Shown here: piece after piece, positions 1 to 7,831 of the stretch
Numbering within the stretch: the first letter of the stretch is position 1
Layout of the letters: every line of letters begins with the position of its first letter
Source: a virus
IMG/VR virus record: IMGVR_UViG_3300045930_000274
Location: 1-28,524 of that record
Length of the DNA stretch: 28,524 nucleotides
Reading direction: 5' to 3' (one strand)
Program-made: the position numbers and the translations under genes
The notes under the pieces: generated by a model
The model's database searches: none
Told to the model about the DNA's origin: nothing
The model's input: the letters and a program-made list of their open reading frames with translations, nothing else

Positions 1-522
1 GCCGACTTCGGCCACGGCATGTTTGAGCCGGGGAGCTGGAGCCGCATGCGGGAGGCGATTCCGCCCTCGGTCCTCACGGCGGCCGACACCCAGACGAGCG
101 ATATCGCGTGGGGTAACATTCTCGACTTCGCCGGGGCGCACTTGCTCTTTGCGAATGAGCGCGAAGCGCGCTTCGCCGTCGGCGATCGCTGGAGCCCGCT
201 CGAGGCGATTGCGCGCCGGCTCTGGACGCGGGCCCACCTGGCGGGGACCGAAGCCCTGTTTCTCAAGCGCGGCGCCGACGGGCTCTCGGTCTATCACCAG
301 GGCCCAACCCTGCACGTGCCCGCCTGCGCCGTGCAGCCCATCACCGATCCCATCGGCGCGGGCGATGCGCTCATGGCCTACGCCACGCTGACGTATGCGG
401 CGACGAAGGATCTGGCGCTCGCGGCGCGCGTCGGCTCGGCTGCCGCCGCGGTGGCGTGCGCGCAGGAAGGTAATGCGCCGGTGGCGCCGGCAGCGATCCG
501 CGCGCGCTGGTCGGAGTGGTGA
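1..522 (+). CDS. PfkB/ribokinase-family sugar kinase, 3' part
   Basis: The gene is open at the left edge and in frame from base 1; the first visible residues are ADFGHG. The C-terminal half of a PfkB fold is visible: an NEREA segment as in sugar kinases, a beta strand LFLKRGADG, and the family signature DPIGAGDALMAY, whose GAGD supplies the catalytic Asp and anion hole. ADFGHG resembles the matching segment of heptose-7-phosphate kinases (RfaE/HldE kinase domain), but the substrate cannot be fixed from half a protein. The family phosphorylates sugars with ATP in the cytoplasm. Its stop overlaps the next start by GTGA, and that gene abuts the portal gene, so it belongs to the phage head operon. 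A sugar kinase here is unusual. Confidence 0.8.
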   Translation, partial: ADFGHGMFEPGSWSRMREAIPPSVLTAADTQTSDIAWGNILDFAGAHLLFANEREARFAVGDRWSPLEAIARRLWTRAHLAGTEALFLKRGADGLSVYHQGPTLHVPACAVQPITDPIGAGDALMAYATLTYAATKDLALAARVGSAAAAVACAQEGNAPVAPAAIRARWSEW

Positions 523-677
523 GGCTCGATGGCGTCGATAGCGTCATGGTCATCGGCGGGCTCCTCGTGGCCATCGGCACGGCCTGGATCCATCCGCCGA
601 GCGCCGTCATCGTCGTGGGAGTCGAATTGATCGTGGGCGCCATTCTCGTCTCCGCGTCCCGAGCAGGGAGGCAGTAA
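519..677 (+). CDS. small two-helix membrane protein
   Basis: This 52-residue product starts at a GTG that overlaps the kinase stop (GTGA) and ends directly before the portal ATG (TAA then ATG). It has two hydrophobic stretches, about residues 10-23 and 28-45, split by IHPPS, with a short charged tail (RAGRQ), so it is probably a helical hairpin in the inner membrane. I recognise no family. The tight packing and the hydrophobic pattern support a real gene. Holin-like or packaging-linked roles are possible but not shown. Confidence 0.6.
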   Translation: MRLDGVDSVMVIGGLLVAIGTAWIHPPSAVIVVGVELIVGAILVSASRAGRQ

Positions 678-2378
678 ATGGGCCGACTGGTGCAGGGCGC
701 ACGGAGTTACTTCCTCGGGGAGAAATCGCTCCGCGATCCGACGCTCAATCTCTACTTCGGCACGGGCCCGACGGTGGCGGGCACCAGCGTCACGGAGTGG
801 ACGGCGCTGAATTATTCCGCCGTCTGGCAGGCCGTGCGCGCCATCTCGGAGCCCGTCGGCTCGCTCCCGCTGTTTCATTACCGGCGCCTCCAGCCGCGGG
901 GCAAGGACCGGATCACGACGAGTCGGCTGCACCGGCTCATCCACGATCAATTCAATCCCGAAATGACCGCGGTCATCGCGCGCACGACGATGCAGGCCCA
1001 CGTCCTCACGTGGGGCAATGCCTATGCCGAGATCGAGCGCGATCAGCTCGGCCGCCCGCTCGCCCTCTGGGTGCTCACGCCGGATCGCGTCACGCCGGAT
1101 CGGAATAAGGCCGGCGATGTCGTCTACCGCGTCCAGCAGGAAAGCGGCACGGAAGTCATCATCGCTGCGGCCAACATGCTCCACGTGCTCGGCCTGCCCT
1201 TTAACGGCCTGATGGGCTATTCCGTCATCGCCAAGGCGCGGCAGTCCATCGGCCTCGGCACCGCGACGGAAAAGTACGGCGCGCAATTCTTCGGCAACGG
1301 GGCGACCTCAAGCCTCGTGCTCACGCATCCCGGCACGCTGTCGAAGACGGCGAGCGAGAACATCAAGACCTCCGTGCAGAACGCCATCGGCGGCGACAAT
1401 CGCCACCGCCTCTTGATCTTCGAAGAGGGGATGAAGGCCGAAAAGATTTCCATCCCGCCCGATGACGCGCAATTTCTGGAGACGCGGAAATTTCAAGTCC
1501 TCGAAATCGCCCGCTGGTTCAATCTGCCGCCGCACAAGCTGCGCGACCTGGAGCGCGCGACCTACAGCAACATCGAGCAGCAGGCCATCGACTTCGTCAC
1601 CGATACCCTGCGGTACTGGCTCGTCGTCTGGGAGCAAGAGCTCCGGCGCAAGCTGATTCCGGAGCTCGAGTGGAATCAGCAATTCGTCGAGCACCTGATC
1701 GACGGCCTGCTGCGTGGCGATTCGCAGGCCCGCCATACCGCCTACGCCTCGGGCCATCAAAACGGCTACTACTCCATCGACGACATCCGCGAGCTGGAGA
1801 ATCTGAATCCGCTGCCCGATGGCGCCGGGGAAAAGTACTACGTCCAGGTCAACATGGTGCCCGTCGATCGCATCGATGAGCTGGTGGACAAGCAAGTCTC
1901 GACGGCGGCGCCCGCGGATCCCACGCCACTCCCGACGGCGCGGGCCCTGCCGGATCCCGACGCCAGCGCCCGCATGATTGCCGCGCAACGCGCCCTCTTC
2001 GTCGATGCGATGGGACGCATGGTGCGGCGCGAGACGCAAGCGCTGCGGCGGGCCGCGAAGAGCGGCTCGGCCGGCGTGACGCAGTGGCGGGAGGAGTTTT
2101 ATCCGAAGCACGCCGGGATGCTGCGCGATGCACTCTTGCCCGCGGTGTCGTCCCACCTGGCCTATGTGGCGGCCACCACCGGCGCGCAGGAGATCACGCG
2201 CCAGCTCGCCGAGGCCCATATCGCCGAATCGCTCGGAGAGCTCGAGCGCTTGCCCGCCGAGGAATTAGAAAACGCGGTGGATCTCATGGCTCAGCGCTGG
2301 GAAGTCCACCGGCCCGCCGCCCTGGCCGATAGCCTGATGACGGAGGAACTACGCCATGCCCTCACTCGCCCCGCCTGA
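678..2378 (+). CDS. HK97-type phage portal protein
   Basis: This 566-residue protein fits the HK97 gp3-like portal family (Phage_portal). It forms the dodecameric ring at one capsid vertex through which DNA is packaged and ejected. Typical segments are SAVWQAVRAISEPVGSLPL near the N-terminus, GNAYAEIERD at about 115, the clip region TPDRVTPDR, GLMGYSVI, and the wing/stem part with RWFNLPPHKLRDLERATYSN followed by IEQQAIDFV. The C-terminal about 150 residues are helical and more variable. The ATG follows GGGAGGCAGTAA, which gives a good ribosome site. The gene overlaps the protease by 23 bases, a common coupling in this module. Confidence 0.95.
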   Translation: MGRLVQGARSYFLGEKSLRDPTLNLYFGTGPTVAGTSVTEWTALNYSAVWQAVRAISEPVGSLPLFHYRRLQPRGKDRITTSRLHRLIHDQFNPEMTAVIARTTMQAHVLTWGNAYAEIERDQLGRPLALWVLTPDRVTPDRNKAGDVVYRVQQESGTEVIIAAANMLHVLGLPFNGLMGYSVIAKARQSIGLGTATEKYGAQFFGNGATSSLVLTHPGTLSKTASENIKTSVQNAIGGDNRHRLLIFEEGMKAEKISIPPDDAQFLETRKFQVLEIARWFNLPPHKLRDLERATYSNIEQQAIDFVTDTLRYWLVVWEQELRRKLIPELEWNQQFVEHLIDGLLRGDSQARHTAYASGHQNGYYSIDDIRELENLNPLPDGAGEKYYVQVNMVPVDRIDELVDKQVSTAAPADPTPLPTARALPDPDASARMIAAQRALFVDAMGRMVRRETQALRRAAKSGSAGVTQWREEFYPKHAGMLRDALLPAVSSHLAYVAATTGAQEITRQLAEAHIAESLGELERLPAEELENAVDLMAQRWEVHRPAALADSLMTEELRHALTRPA

Positions 2379-2946
2379 CGCGCTCGAGACGCGCTATCAG
2401 CCCGGCCATCTGCGCGTGGCTCTCGGCGACGGCCTGCGCCCCAAGTTGACCGGCCACGCCATCGTGTTCAATGCCCCGAGCGAAACGCTGGGCTTCTTCC
2501 GCGAGCAGATCGCGCCGCAGGCGATCCAGCGCACCTTTGACGAGGGCATCGACGTGCGCGCGCTGGTCGATCACGATCCAGCCAAGATCCTTGGGCGGGT
2601 GAGTGCGCGCACACTCAAGATCGCCGGCGATCCTCACGGGCTCCTGGTGGAGATCGATCCGCCCGATACGACCTACGCGCGCGATGTCCTCGAGTCCGTG
2701 CGCCGCGGCGATCTCAGCGGCATGTCCTTCGCCTTCCGCACGCTCATCGACGAGTGGGACGAATCGGTCGAGCCGCCGATGCGCACCGTGAAGGACATGC
2801 GGATCTCGGAAGTGAGTATCGTGACCTTCCCTGCGTACCCCCAGACCGACGTGGACGTGGCCCAGCGCTCGCTGAGTGCCTATCGCGCGGCCAAGCCCTT
2901 CGTGCCCTCGCTCGCCTTGCGCCGCCGCATGCTGGAGCTGCCGTGA
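2356..2946 (+). CDS. HK97-family prohead protease (U35)
   Basis: At 196 residues it has the usual length for HK97 gp4-like serine proteases, which cut the capsid delta domain and then themselves during maturation. The fold is seen as LTGHAIVFN (31-39), FREQIAPQAI (48-57), LVDHDPAKILGR with the candidate catalytic His73, a GDLSGMSFAF segment with Ser121/Ser124, and SEVSIVTFPAYP (151-162). The last is the family hallmark and includes an acidic residue, Glu152. The start lies inside the portal gene, after GGAGGAACTACGCC. Its stop overlaps the GTG of the glycosyltransferase by GTGA, so the two are translationally coupled. Confidence 0.95.
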   Translation: MPSLAPPDALETRYQPGHLRVALGDGLRPKLTGHAIVFNAPSETLGFFREQIAPQAIQRTFDEGIDVRALVDHDPAKILGRVSARTLKIAGDPHGLLVEIDPPDTTYARDVLESVRRGDLSGMSFAFRTLIDEWDESVEPPMRTVKDMRISEVSIVTFPAYPQTDVDVAQRSLSAYRAAKPFVPSLALRRRMLELP

Positions 2947-4454
2947 GTCAACTCCGCGGCCCGCAAGTCCCGCTGGTGACGCGGCTGGCCGCCGCCGCCT
3001 ACGATCACGCGCTTCGCGACGAGTTTTTTCAGGCCATCGAGTATTTCGATCAGCTCGTGAAGATCCAGCCGCGCGCCAGCTTCTTCATGAGCTACGGCTC
3101 GGCCTTGATGGCCGTCGGGCGCTCCGCGGAGGCGACGGCGATCTATGAGCAGGCGCTCACCGCGCCGCCGGGCTTGCAAGGCTACGAGCGCATGATGGTC
3201 CACGAGAACCTGGTGTTCAGCACCGATCAGATGGACGACACCACGCTCGCGCAGGCGTCGGAACGGCGCAACGATTTCGCGCGGACCTACTTCGATCCCC
3301 TCGTGGCCAAGCCGCGGGCGCCCTACGCCAACACGCTGGATCCCGAGCGCCCGCTGCGCGTCGGCTACGTCGGCGGCGATTTCTCGATGCACTCGGCGAC
3401 GATGGCCTTCGGCGTCGTGCTCATCAATCACACGCCGGCCGTCGAGCCGTTCCTCTACAACACGGCCCGCCCGAATCGGTGGGACGAATTCACCACGGTC
3501 TATTCCCAGCGCTGCACGCTCCGCATGATCGAGCAGGGCCAGCAGATGAGCGATGACGATCTCGCCGAGCTCGTGCGGCGCGATCGGATCGATATCCTCG
3601 TCGATCTCGGGTCATTCAGCAACGGTGGGCGGCTCTCCCTCTTTGCGCTGAAACCGGCGCCCATTCAAATCACCGCGTGGGGCTACGTGATGGGCACGGG
3701 CTTGGAGACGATTGATTACATTTTCGGGGATCCCGTCGCCATGCCGCACCGGCTGCAGCCCTATTACCGCGAGCAGATTTATCACTTGCCGAGCATCATC
3801 CCGTTCAACTACCAGCACTACGCGCCCGAGCCCAACGTCCTCCCGTGTCTGCACAATCAGCCCTTCACCTTCGGCTGTTTCAATCGGGCGGCGAAGATCG
3901 GGGCGAAGACGTTGGCGCTCTGGAAGCAAGTCCTGCACGCGCTGCCGGAGAGCCGACTCATTCTCAAAGAGGGCCAGCTCGGCTATCCCTACCACGCCGA
4001 GCGCATCCTGAAAGCCCTGGAGATCAATCCGCGGCGGGTGATCATCCAGGGGCACTCCGGCCACGCCGATCACCTGGGCGCCTATGGCCAGATCGACCTG
4101 GCCCTCGATCCCTTCCCGATCGCCGGCGGGGTCTCGATGCTCGAGGGGATCGGGCAGGGGGTGCCCGCGCTCATCCGCCGGGATGCGAATCAGGAGCGGG
4201 TCTGCTCCCTGGTCGGGGTGTCAGCGTCGGAGATCCTGGGCCTGTCCGATTTCGTGGCCGATAGCGATGAGGACTACGTGCGGCTGGCGAAGGCGTGGGC
4301 GACGGAGGGCCGGCCGCTCTTGGCCCAATGGCGGATGTACCTGCGGGCGATGCTGCTGAAAAGCCCGATCCACGCCGGCTACGTGCAGGCCGTGGAGGGC
4401 GCCTACCGGGACTTCTGGCGGGAGTACTGCGGCAAGGCCGGATCAGCCGCCTAG
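2943..4454 (+). CDS. SPINDLY/O-GlcNAc-transferase-like glycosyltransferase (GT41)
   Basis: I chose the GTG at 2943 because it overlaps the protease stop by GTGA; the reading frame extends further upstream inside the protease gene. The 503-residue product has one or two TPR-like helix pairs (about 20-90), then the two Rossmann lobes of the OGT/SPY catalytic region (about 138-490). Matching motifs are LRVGYVGGDFSMHS with the conserved His150, DILVDLGSFSNGGRL, PIQITAWGYVMGTG, FGCFNRAAKI with the phosphate-binding Lys318, and LDPFPIAGG...GQGVPAL around 388-410. The family transfers a sugar from a nucleotide donor to Ser/Thr (or Asn in HMW1C-type members) of proteins. Its place between protease and capsid genes suggests a virion target; that is inference. 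Confidence 0.9.
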   Translation: MSQLRGPQVPLVTRLAAAAYDHALRDEFFQAIEYFDQLVKIQPRASFFMSYGSALMAVGRSAEATAIYEQALTAPPGLQGYERMMVHENLVFSTDQMDDTTLAQASERRNDFARTYFDPLVAKPRAPYANTLDPERPLRVGYVGGDFSMHSATMAFGVVLINHTPAVEPFLYNTARPNRWDEFTTVYSQRCTLRMIEQGQQMSDDDLAELVRRDRIDILVDLGSFSNGGRLSLFALKPAPIQITAWGYVMGTGLETIDYIFGDPVAMPHRLQPYYREQIYHLPSIIPFNYQHYAPEPNVLPCLHNQPFTFGCFNRAAKIGAKTLALWKQVLHALPESRLILKEGQLGYPYHAERILKALEINPRRVIIQGHSGHADHLGAYGQIDLALDPFPIAGGVSMLEGIGQGVPALIRRDANQERVCSLVGVSASEILGLSDFVADSDEDYVRLAKAWATEGRPLLAQWRMYLRAMLLKSPIHAGYVQAVEGAYRDFWREYCGKAGSAA

Positions 4455-4485
4455 AATTGGCAGCCAGGGGCCTTAGAAACGATTT

Positions 4486-4516
4486 CTTGACAAGGTGGCG
4501 CGTCAAGATCTAGCCT
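4486..4516 (+). promoter_or_regulatory. promoter-like site with CTTGACAAG palindrome before capsid gene
   Basis: A perfect -35 box TTGACA (4487-4492) sits inside the palindromic 9-mer CTTGACAAG (4486-4494). After an 18-base spacer comes a weak -10, TAGCCT (4511-4516). The same palindrome covers the -35 of two other promoter-like sites in this window, near 22340 and 27998. An inverted copy of its half (GTCAAG) lies at 4502-4507. It would give the capsid gene a leader of about 170 bases. The poor -10 lowers confidence. Confidence 0.45.
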
Positions 4517-4594
4517 CTGGGCCGTCGATGGGCCTTCGGAGCCGACGCTGACCAGCCCACCGGCCACATAGCGAAGACGCGCACGCCGTAGCGG

Positions 4595-4651
4595 GCGCTG
4601 GATCGCGGGATCGAATCTCTCAACGTGAGAGTTTCGCCAGCCGGCCAGCGC
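4595..4651 (+). other. strong nested hairpin in capsid-gene leader
   Basis: An outer 7-bp helix pairs GCGCTGG (4595-4601) with CCAGCGC (4645-4651). Inside it, CGAATCTCTCA (4612-4622) pairs with TGAGAGTTTCG (4626-4636) around a 3-base loop, with one U-U mismatch. No T-tract follows, so it is not a simple intrinsic terminator. It lies in the only sizeable gap of the head module, directly before the major capsid gene. It could stabilise or process the capsid message. Confidence 0.5.
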
Positions 4652-4691
4652 TGTCCCATGCGGTCGCCTGGGCGAACAAGAAAGGGCGGCC

Positions 4692-6056
4692 ATGCCGGCA
4701 CATCAGGATCTCGTCGATCAGCGCCACGCCATCGCGCAAGAACTCCGCAAGATCGTGGACAAAGCCACCGCCGAGAAGCGCGATCTGAACGCGGAGGAAA
4801 ACGAGAAGTTCGACCGGCTCCACGGTGAGGATTCGGCGCTTCGCGCCAAGCTGGACAAGCTAACTCGCCTGGAGCAGATCGAGCGCGAGCTCGGCGAGAG
4901 CCGCGGCCGGCAAGCCGAGCCGGCGAAGCCGTGGACGCCCGAGCCGACCGTGCCTGCACGCCGGGAGACCTCCCAGGATCGCTATGCCTCCGGGCTCGAG
5001 GGCTTCCGGACGTGGCTCCTGGCCGGATCGACCAAGCGCAACACGATCACCGCCGAGCGCATCGACGCCGCCCGGCGGGTAGGCTTCGATCCCGATAGCC
5101 GGATCGTCGATCTCGAAATGCCCGTCATCGTGCCGCATTCGCTCGAGGAAGCCCGCAGTCTCAAATACGACGCGGTGGACTACCGGGCGATGGCGGTGGG
5201 CTCGGCCGGCCTCGGCGGCTACTCCGTCCCCGATGAGCTGATGCGCCCGCTCGAGGTCGCCCTGCTCCAATTCGGCGGCATGCGCACGGTGGCCACCATC
5301 CTGCGCACCGATACCGGCGCTTCGCTGCCGATCCCGATGACGAACGACACCGCCAACAAGGGCGAGATCATCGCGGAGAACGCGACCGTCAATCAGCAGG
5401 ATCTGACGCTCACCCAGCTCACCCTCGGCGCCTACAAGTATTCCTCGAAGATGGTGCTCGTCTCCGTCGAGCTCATGCAGGACAACGCCATCAATCTGGC
5501 GTCCTTCCTCGGCGAAGCGCTGGGCACCCGGATCGGCCGCATCACCAACGATCACTGGACGACCGGCACCGGCACCAGCCAGCCGTGGGGCATCGTCACC
5601 CGGGCGACCACCGGCAAGGCGTCGGCGACCTCGCAGCAGACCAGCGTGATCTTCGACGACCTGGTGGACCTCGAGCACTCCGTGGATCCGGCCTACCGGC
5701 CCGGGGCGCGCTTTATGATGCACGACAGCACGCTCAAGGTGATCAAGAAGCTGAAAGACACGAGCGGCCGGCCGCTCTTCCTGCCGGGCCTGGCCTCCAC
5801 GAATCCCGACACGATCCTCGGCTATCCCTTCGTCATCAATCAGTCGATGGCCGCGGTGGGGACGACGGCGAAGTGCATTCTCTTCGGCGATCTGTCGAAG
5901 TACATCATCCGCGACGTGCGCGGGATCACGCTGCTGCGGCTCGATGAGCGCTTCGCGGAATTCCATCAGACCGCCTTCCTGGCCTTTGCGCGCTTCGACG
6001 GCGATCTGATGAACGCCGGCACCAACCCGGTCAAGTTCTTCGTCAACGTGGCGTAG
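4692..6056 (+). CDS. HK97-fold major capsid protein with N-terminal delta domain
   Basis: This 454-residue protein matches the HK97 gp5-like family (Phage_capsid). Residues about 1-80 are charged and coiled-coil (HAIAQELRKIVDKAT to LEQIERELGE), the scaffold-like delta domain the upstream protease would remove. The shell fold follows from about 170: GGYSVPDELMRPL, VATILRTDTGASLPIP, ENATVNQQDLTLTQLTLGAYKYSSKMVLVSVELMQD split over two strands, and the C-terminal TILGYPFVINQSM and YIIRDVRGITLLRLDERFAEF. The ATG follows AAAGGGCGGCC. It sits behind a 237-base non-coding leader with its own promoter-like site, which fits the high expression a capsid needs. Confidence 0.96.
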   Translation: MPAHQDLVDQRHAIAQELRKIVDKATAEKRDLNAEENEKFDRLHGEDSALRAKLDKLTRLEQIERELGESRGRQAEPAKPWTPEPTVPARRETSQDRYASGLEGFRTWLLAGSTKRNTITAERIDAARRVGFDPDSRIVDLEMPVIVPHSLEEARSLKYDAVDYRAMAVGSAGLGGYSVPDELMRPLEVALLQFGGMRTVATILRTDTGASLPIPMTNDTANKGEIIAENATVNQQDLTLTQLTLGAYKYSSKMVLVSVELMQDNAINLASFLGEALGTRIGRITNDHWTTGTGTSQPWGIVTRATTGKASATSQQTSVIFDDLVDLEHSVDPAYRPGARFMMHDSTLKVIKKLKDTSGRPLFLPGLASTNPDTILGYPFVINQSMAAVGTTAKCILFGDLSKYIIRDVRGITLLRLDERFAEFHQTAFLAFARFDGDLMNAGTNPVKFFVNVA

Positions 6057-6065
6057 GAGGCGGGC

Positions 6066-6248
6066 ATGGCGTGGCTGGCGGGCGGGACGACCAAGCAGTG
6101 TGAGAAGTGCGGCGGCACCATCAAGACCGACAACGAGATCGTGGAGCAGCCGGAAGAGGGCGAGCCGGTGACGCGCGAGATCGAGCGGCATCTCGGCTCC
6201 TGCAATCCGCCGGTGGTGGAGGAGTACGCGGAGGCGCCGAAGCCGTGA
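6066..6248 (+). CDS. small Cys-pair protein after capsid gene
   Basis: The product is 60 residues with a CEKCG pair near the N-terminus (12-15) and a later H..x..C (HLGSC, about 42-46), so a single zinc site is plausible. The middle is acidic (EQPEEGEPVTREIE). It begins 9 bases after the capsid stop with GTAGGAGGCGGGC as ribosome site and ends in a GTGA overlap with the next gene. I do not recognise a family. Position suggests a head-linked or regulatory role. Confidence 0.7.
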   Translation: MAWLAGGTTKQCEKCGGTIKTDNEIVEQPEEGEPVTREIERHLGSCNPPVVEEYAEAPKP

Positions 6249-6478
6249 AGATCAAGTGCCTCGTGCCGGAGGCGGATATGAGCGGGTCGTTCGACTACGG
6301 GCAGATCGTGGATATGCCCGAGGCGACGGCCCGCGCCTTTCTGAAACGGCGCACGACCGACGGCTCGCCGAAGTGGGTGGAAGTGGCCCCGACGGCCTGC
6401 CCGCACTGTGGCCAAGATCTCGAGGCGCCGCCGCTCGAGGCGGCCACCGTCAGCCACCAACCGCGGCGCCGTGGCTGA
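6245..6478 (+). CDS. small zinc-ribbon-like protein
   Basis: Starting at the GTG that overlaps the previous stop (GTGA), this 77-residue protein opens with VKIKCLVPEADMSGS, has a short domain FDYGQIVDMPEATARAFLKR, and then a CPHCG pair at about 58-61. The first part resembles the small beta/helix proteins often found before head-tail connectors (residue-binding pattern 'G.IVDMPE..A..L...'), which lack an assigned role. It overlaps the connector gene by 8 bases. Confidence 0.7.
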   Translation: MKIKCLVPEADMSGSFDYGQIVDMPEATARAFLKRRTTDGSPKWVEVAPTACPHCGQDLEAPPLEAATVSHQPRRRG

Positions 6479-7052
6479 CGCGCTCAACCTGGTGACCGCG
6501 CCATTGATCGAGCCCATCACGGTCAATGACGTGAAGCTGCACGCCCGCGTGACTGGCCTGCAGGATGATCAGGTCATCGCGAGTCTCATTCCCGCCGCCC
6601 GCCGCCTGCTCGACGGGCGGGACAGTTGGCTCGGGCGGGCCCTCATCACGCAAACCTGGGATTACTTCTTGCCGGCCTTTCCGTGCTGCGGCGAGATCCG
6701 GATCCCGCTGCCGCCGCTGCAGAGCGTGACCTCGGTGAAGTATTACGACGCGGCGGGCGCCCTGCAGACGCTCCCGCCGGCCGACTACGTGGTGGACACC
6801 TACGCGCAGCCTGGGCGCATCGTCCCGGCCTACGGCGTCTCGTGGCCGTCCACCCGCTCGTATCTGCCCAACGCCGTCGAGATTCGCTTCGTCGCCGGCT
6901 ACGGGGCGAAGGTGTCCGACATTCCCCAAGATATCCGCGCGTGGCTCGCCCAAGCCGTGGCCTTCCTCTACGAGAATCGCGAAGCCCCGGTGATCCCGAC
7001 GGCGTTTCTGCACTCGCTCGGCGGCACCTACCGCGTGGAGTACGCCTTTTGA
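6471..7052 (+). CDS. head-tail connector protein (gp6/gp15-like)
   Basis: I chose the GTG at 6471, inside the end of the preceding gene; the frame is open further upstream. The 193-residue protein has the hallmark start of phage head-tail connectors: LIEPITVNDVKLHARVTG, then DDQVIASLIPAARRLLDG, LITQTWDYFLPAFP, LPPLQSVTSVKYYDAAG, and YGVSWPSTRSYLPNAVEIRFVAGYG. The C-terminal helix IPQDIRAWLAQAVAFLYENRE packs in the ring. The family forms the adaptor ring below the portal. The next gene starts inside its stop codon. Confidence 0.9.
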   Translation: MADALNLVTAPLIEPITVNDVKLHARVTGLQDDQVIASLIPAARRLLDGRDSWLGRALITQTWDYFLPAFPCCGEIRIPLPPLQSVTSVKYYDAAGALQTLPPADYVVDTYAQPGRIVPAYGVSWPSTRSYLPNAVEIRFVAGYGAKVSDIPQDIRAWLAQAVAFLYENREAPVIPTAFLHSLGGTYRVEYAF

Positions 7053-7399
7053 ATGCCGGCGAGCTGCACGACCGGATCATCCTCGAGCGGCTGGATCGCA
7101 CGACGAGCGAATGGGTGGAGATCGCCGATCCGGTGATGCGCGCGTCGGTCGAATCGCAGGGCGCCGAGCTCTACCGCGTGCGGATTCGCTACCGCCACGA
7201 TCTCTTCGGCTTGAAGGACACCGAGCCCAAGCTGCGGATCCTCTGGGATCGCGGCGCCGGCGAGCCGCGGGTCCTCTTCGTCGATGACGTGCTCGAGACG
7301 GTGCGCGCCCGGGAAGTGACCCTCATGGCGGCCGGCCGCCACGTCGAAGAGCCCGTGCTGCCGCATGGCGTGATCGAGCGGCGCACCTGGCCAGAATAA
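7049..7399 (+). CDS. head-tail adaptor / head closure protein
   Basis: I place the start at TTG 7049, which overlaps the connector stop (TTGA). It yields LNAGELHDRIILERLDR, matching the conserved beginning of the SPP1 gp16/HK97 gp7-like joining family (Phage_H_T_join: M-x-A-G-x-L-x-x-R-I). The 116-residue product continues as a small beta barrel with RASVESQGAELYRVRIRYR and IRYRHDLFGLKDTEPKL, ending VEEPVLPHGVIERR. It seals the connector and joins the tail. A TTG start is unusual but is supported by the family N-terminus. Confidence 0.85.
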   Translation: MNAGELHDRIILERLDRTTSEWVEIADPVMRASVESQGAELYRVRIRYRHDLFGLKDTEPKLRILWDRGAGEPRVLFVDDVLETVRAREVTLMAAGRHVEEPVLPHGVIERRTWPE

Positions 7400-7408
7400 G
7401 GGGGCCTC

Positions 7409-7831
7409 ATGTCCAACATCGCGAACGGCTGGACCTTCAATCGCGGAGACGGCGCCACGCCGACGGAAGCGTTCACGGAAGTCCCGAACACCAGCCGGGC
7501 CGATCCAGGCGCCCCGACCTCGCCCGATATCGACGTGACGCACCTGGGCTCCACGGCGCGCGAGAGCAAGCCGGGCCTGCCGGCCTTCGGCGACTTCCAG
7601 GCCGAGACGATCTATACGCCTGACGATACCGTCCACAACGCGATGCGTGCCGAGGCGCCGTCGGCGACCTTCCGCAACTATCGCCTGATGGATCCCACGA
7701 ACACCTTCGGCTTCCAATTCTCGCTGGCGATCGCCACCTTCGTCACCGCCGGCTATGAGGTCGATGGCTCCCTGCGCAATCGCATCACCTTCAAGCAACA
7801 AGGGGCGCCGACCTTGGTTGGGGACGCATGA
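7409..7831 (+). CDS. major tail (tube) protein
   Basis: The 140-residue product has the pattern of lambda gpV/HK97-like tail-tube proteins: GWTFNRGDGATPTEAFTEVPNTS, then PDIDVTHLGSTARESKPGL, FGDFQAETIYTPDDTVHN, and a C-terminal beta part VDGSLRNRITFKQQGAPTL. Such subunits stack as hexamer rings around the tape measure. The ATG follows AAGGGGGCCTC, and the gene overlaps the chaperone start by 4 bases (ATGA). Its place just before a frameshifted chaperone pair supports the call. Confidence 0.85.
   Translation: MSNIANGWTFNRGDGATPTEAFTEVPNTSRADPGAPTSPDIDVTHLGSTARESKPGLPAFGDFQAETIYTPDDTVHNAMRAEAPSATFRNYRLMDPTNTFGFQFSLAIATFVTAGYEVDGSLRNRITFKQQGAPTLVGDA

Noticed and set aside
2754-2942. Upstream extension of the glycosyltransferase frame
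   Set aside because: It would overlap the protease gene by 190 bases; the GTGA overlap at 2943 matches the coupling seen across the operon, and the extension has no family resemblance.
4860-6191. 443-codon minus-strand frame opposite the capsid gene
   Set aside because: Same effect of composition; the plus strand is a clear HK97 capsid protein.
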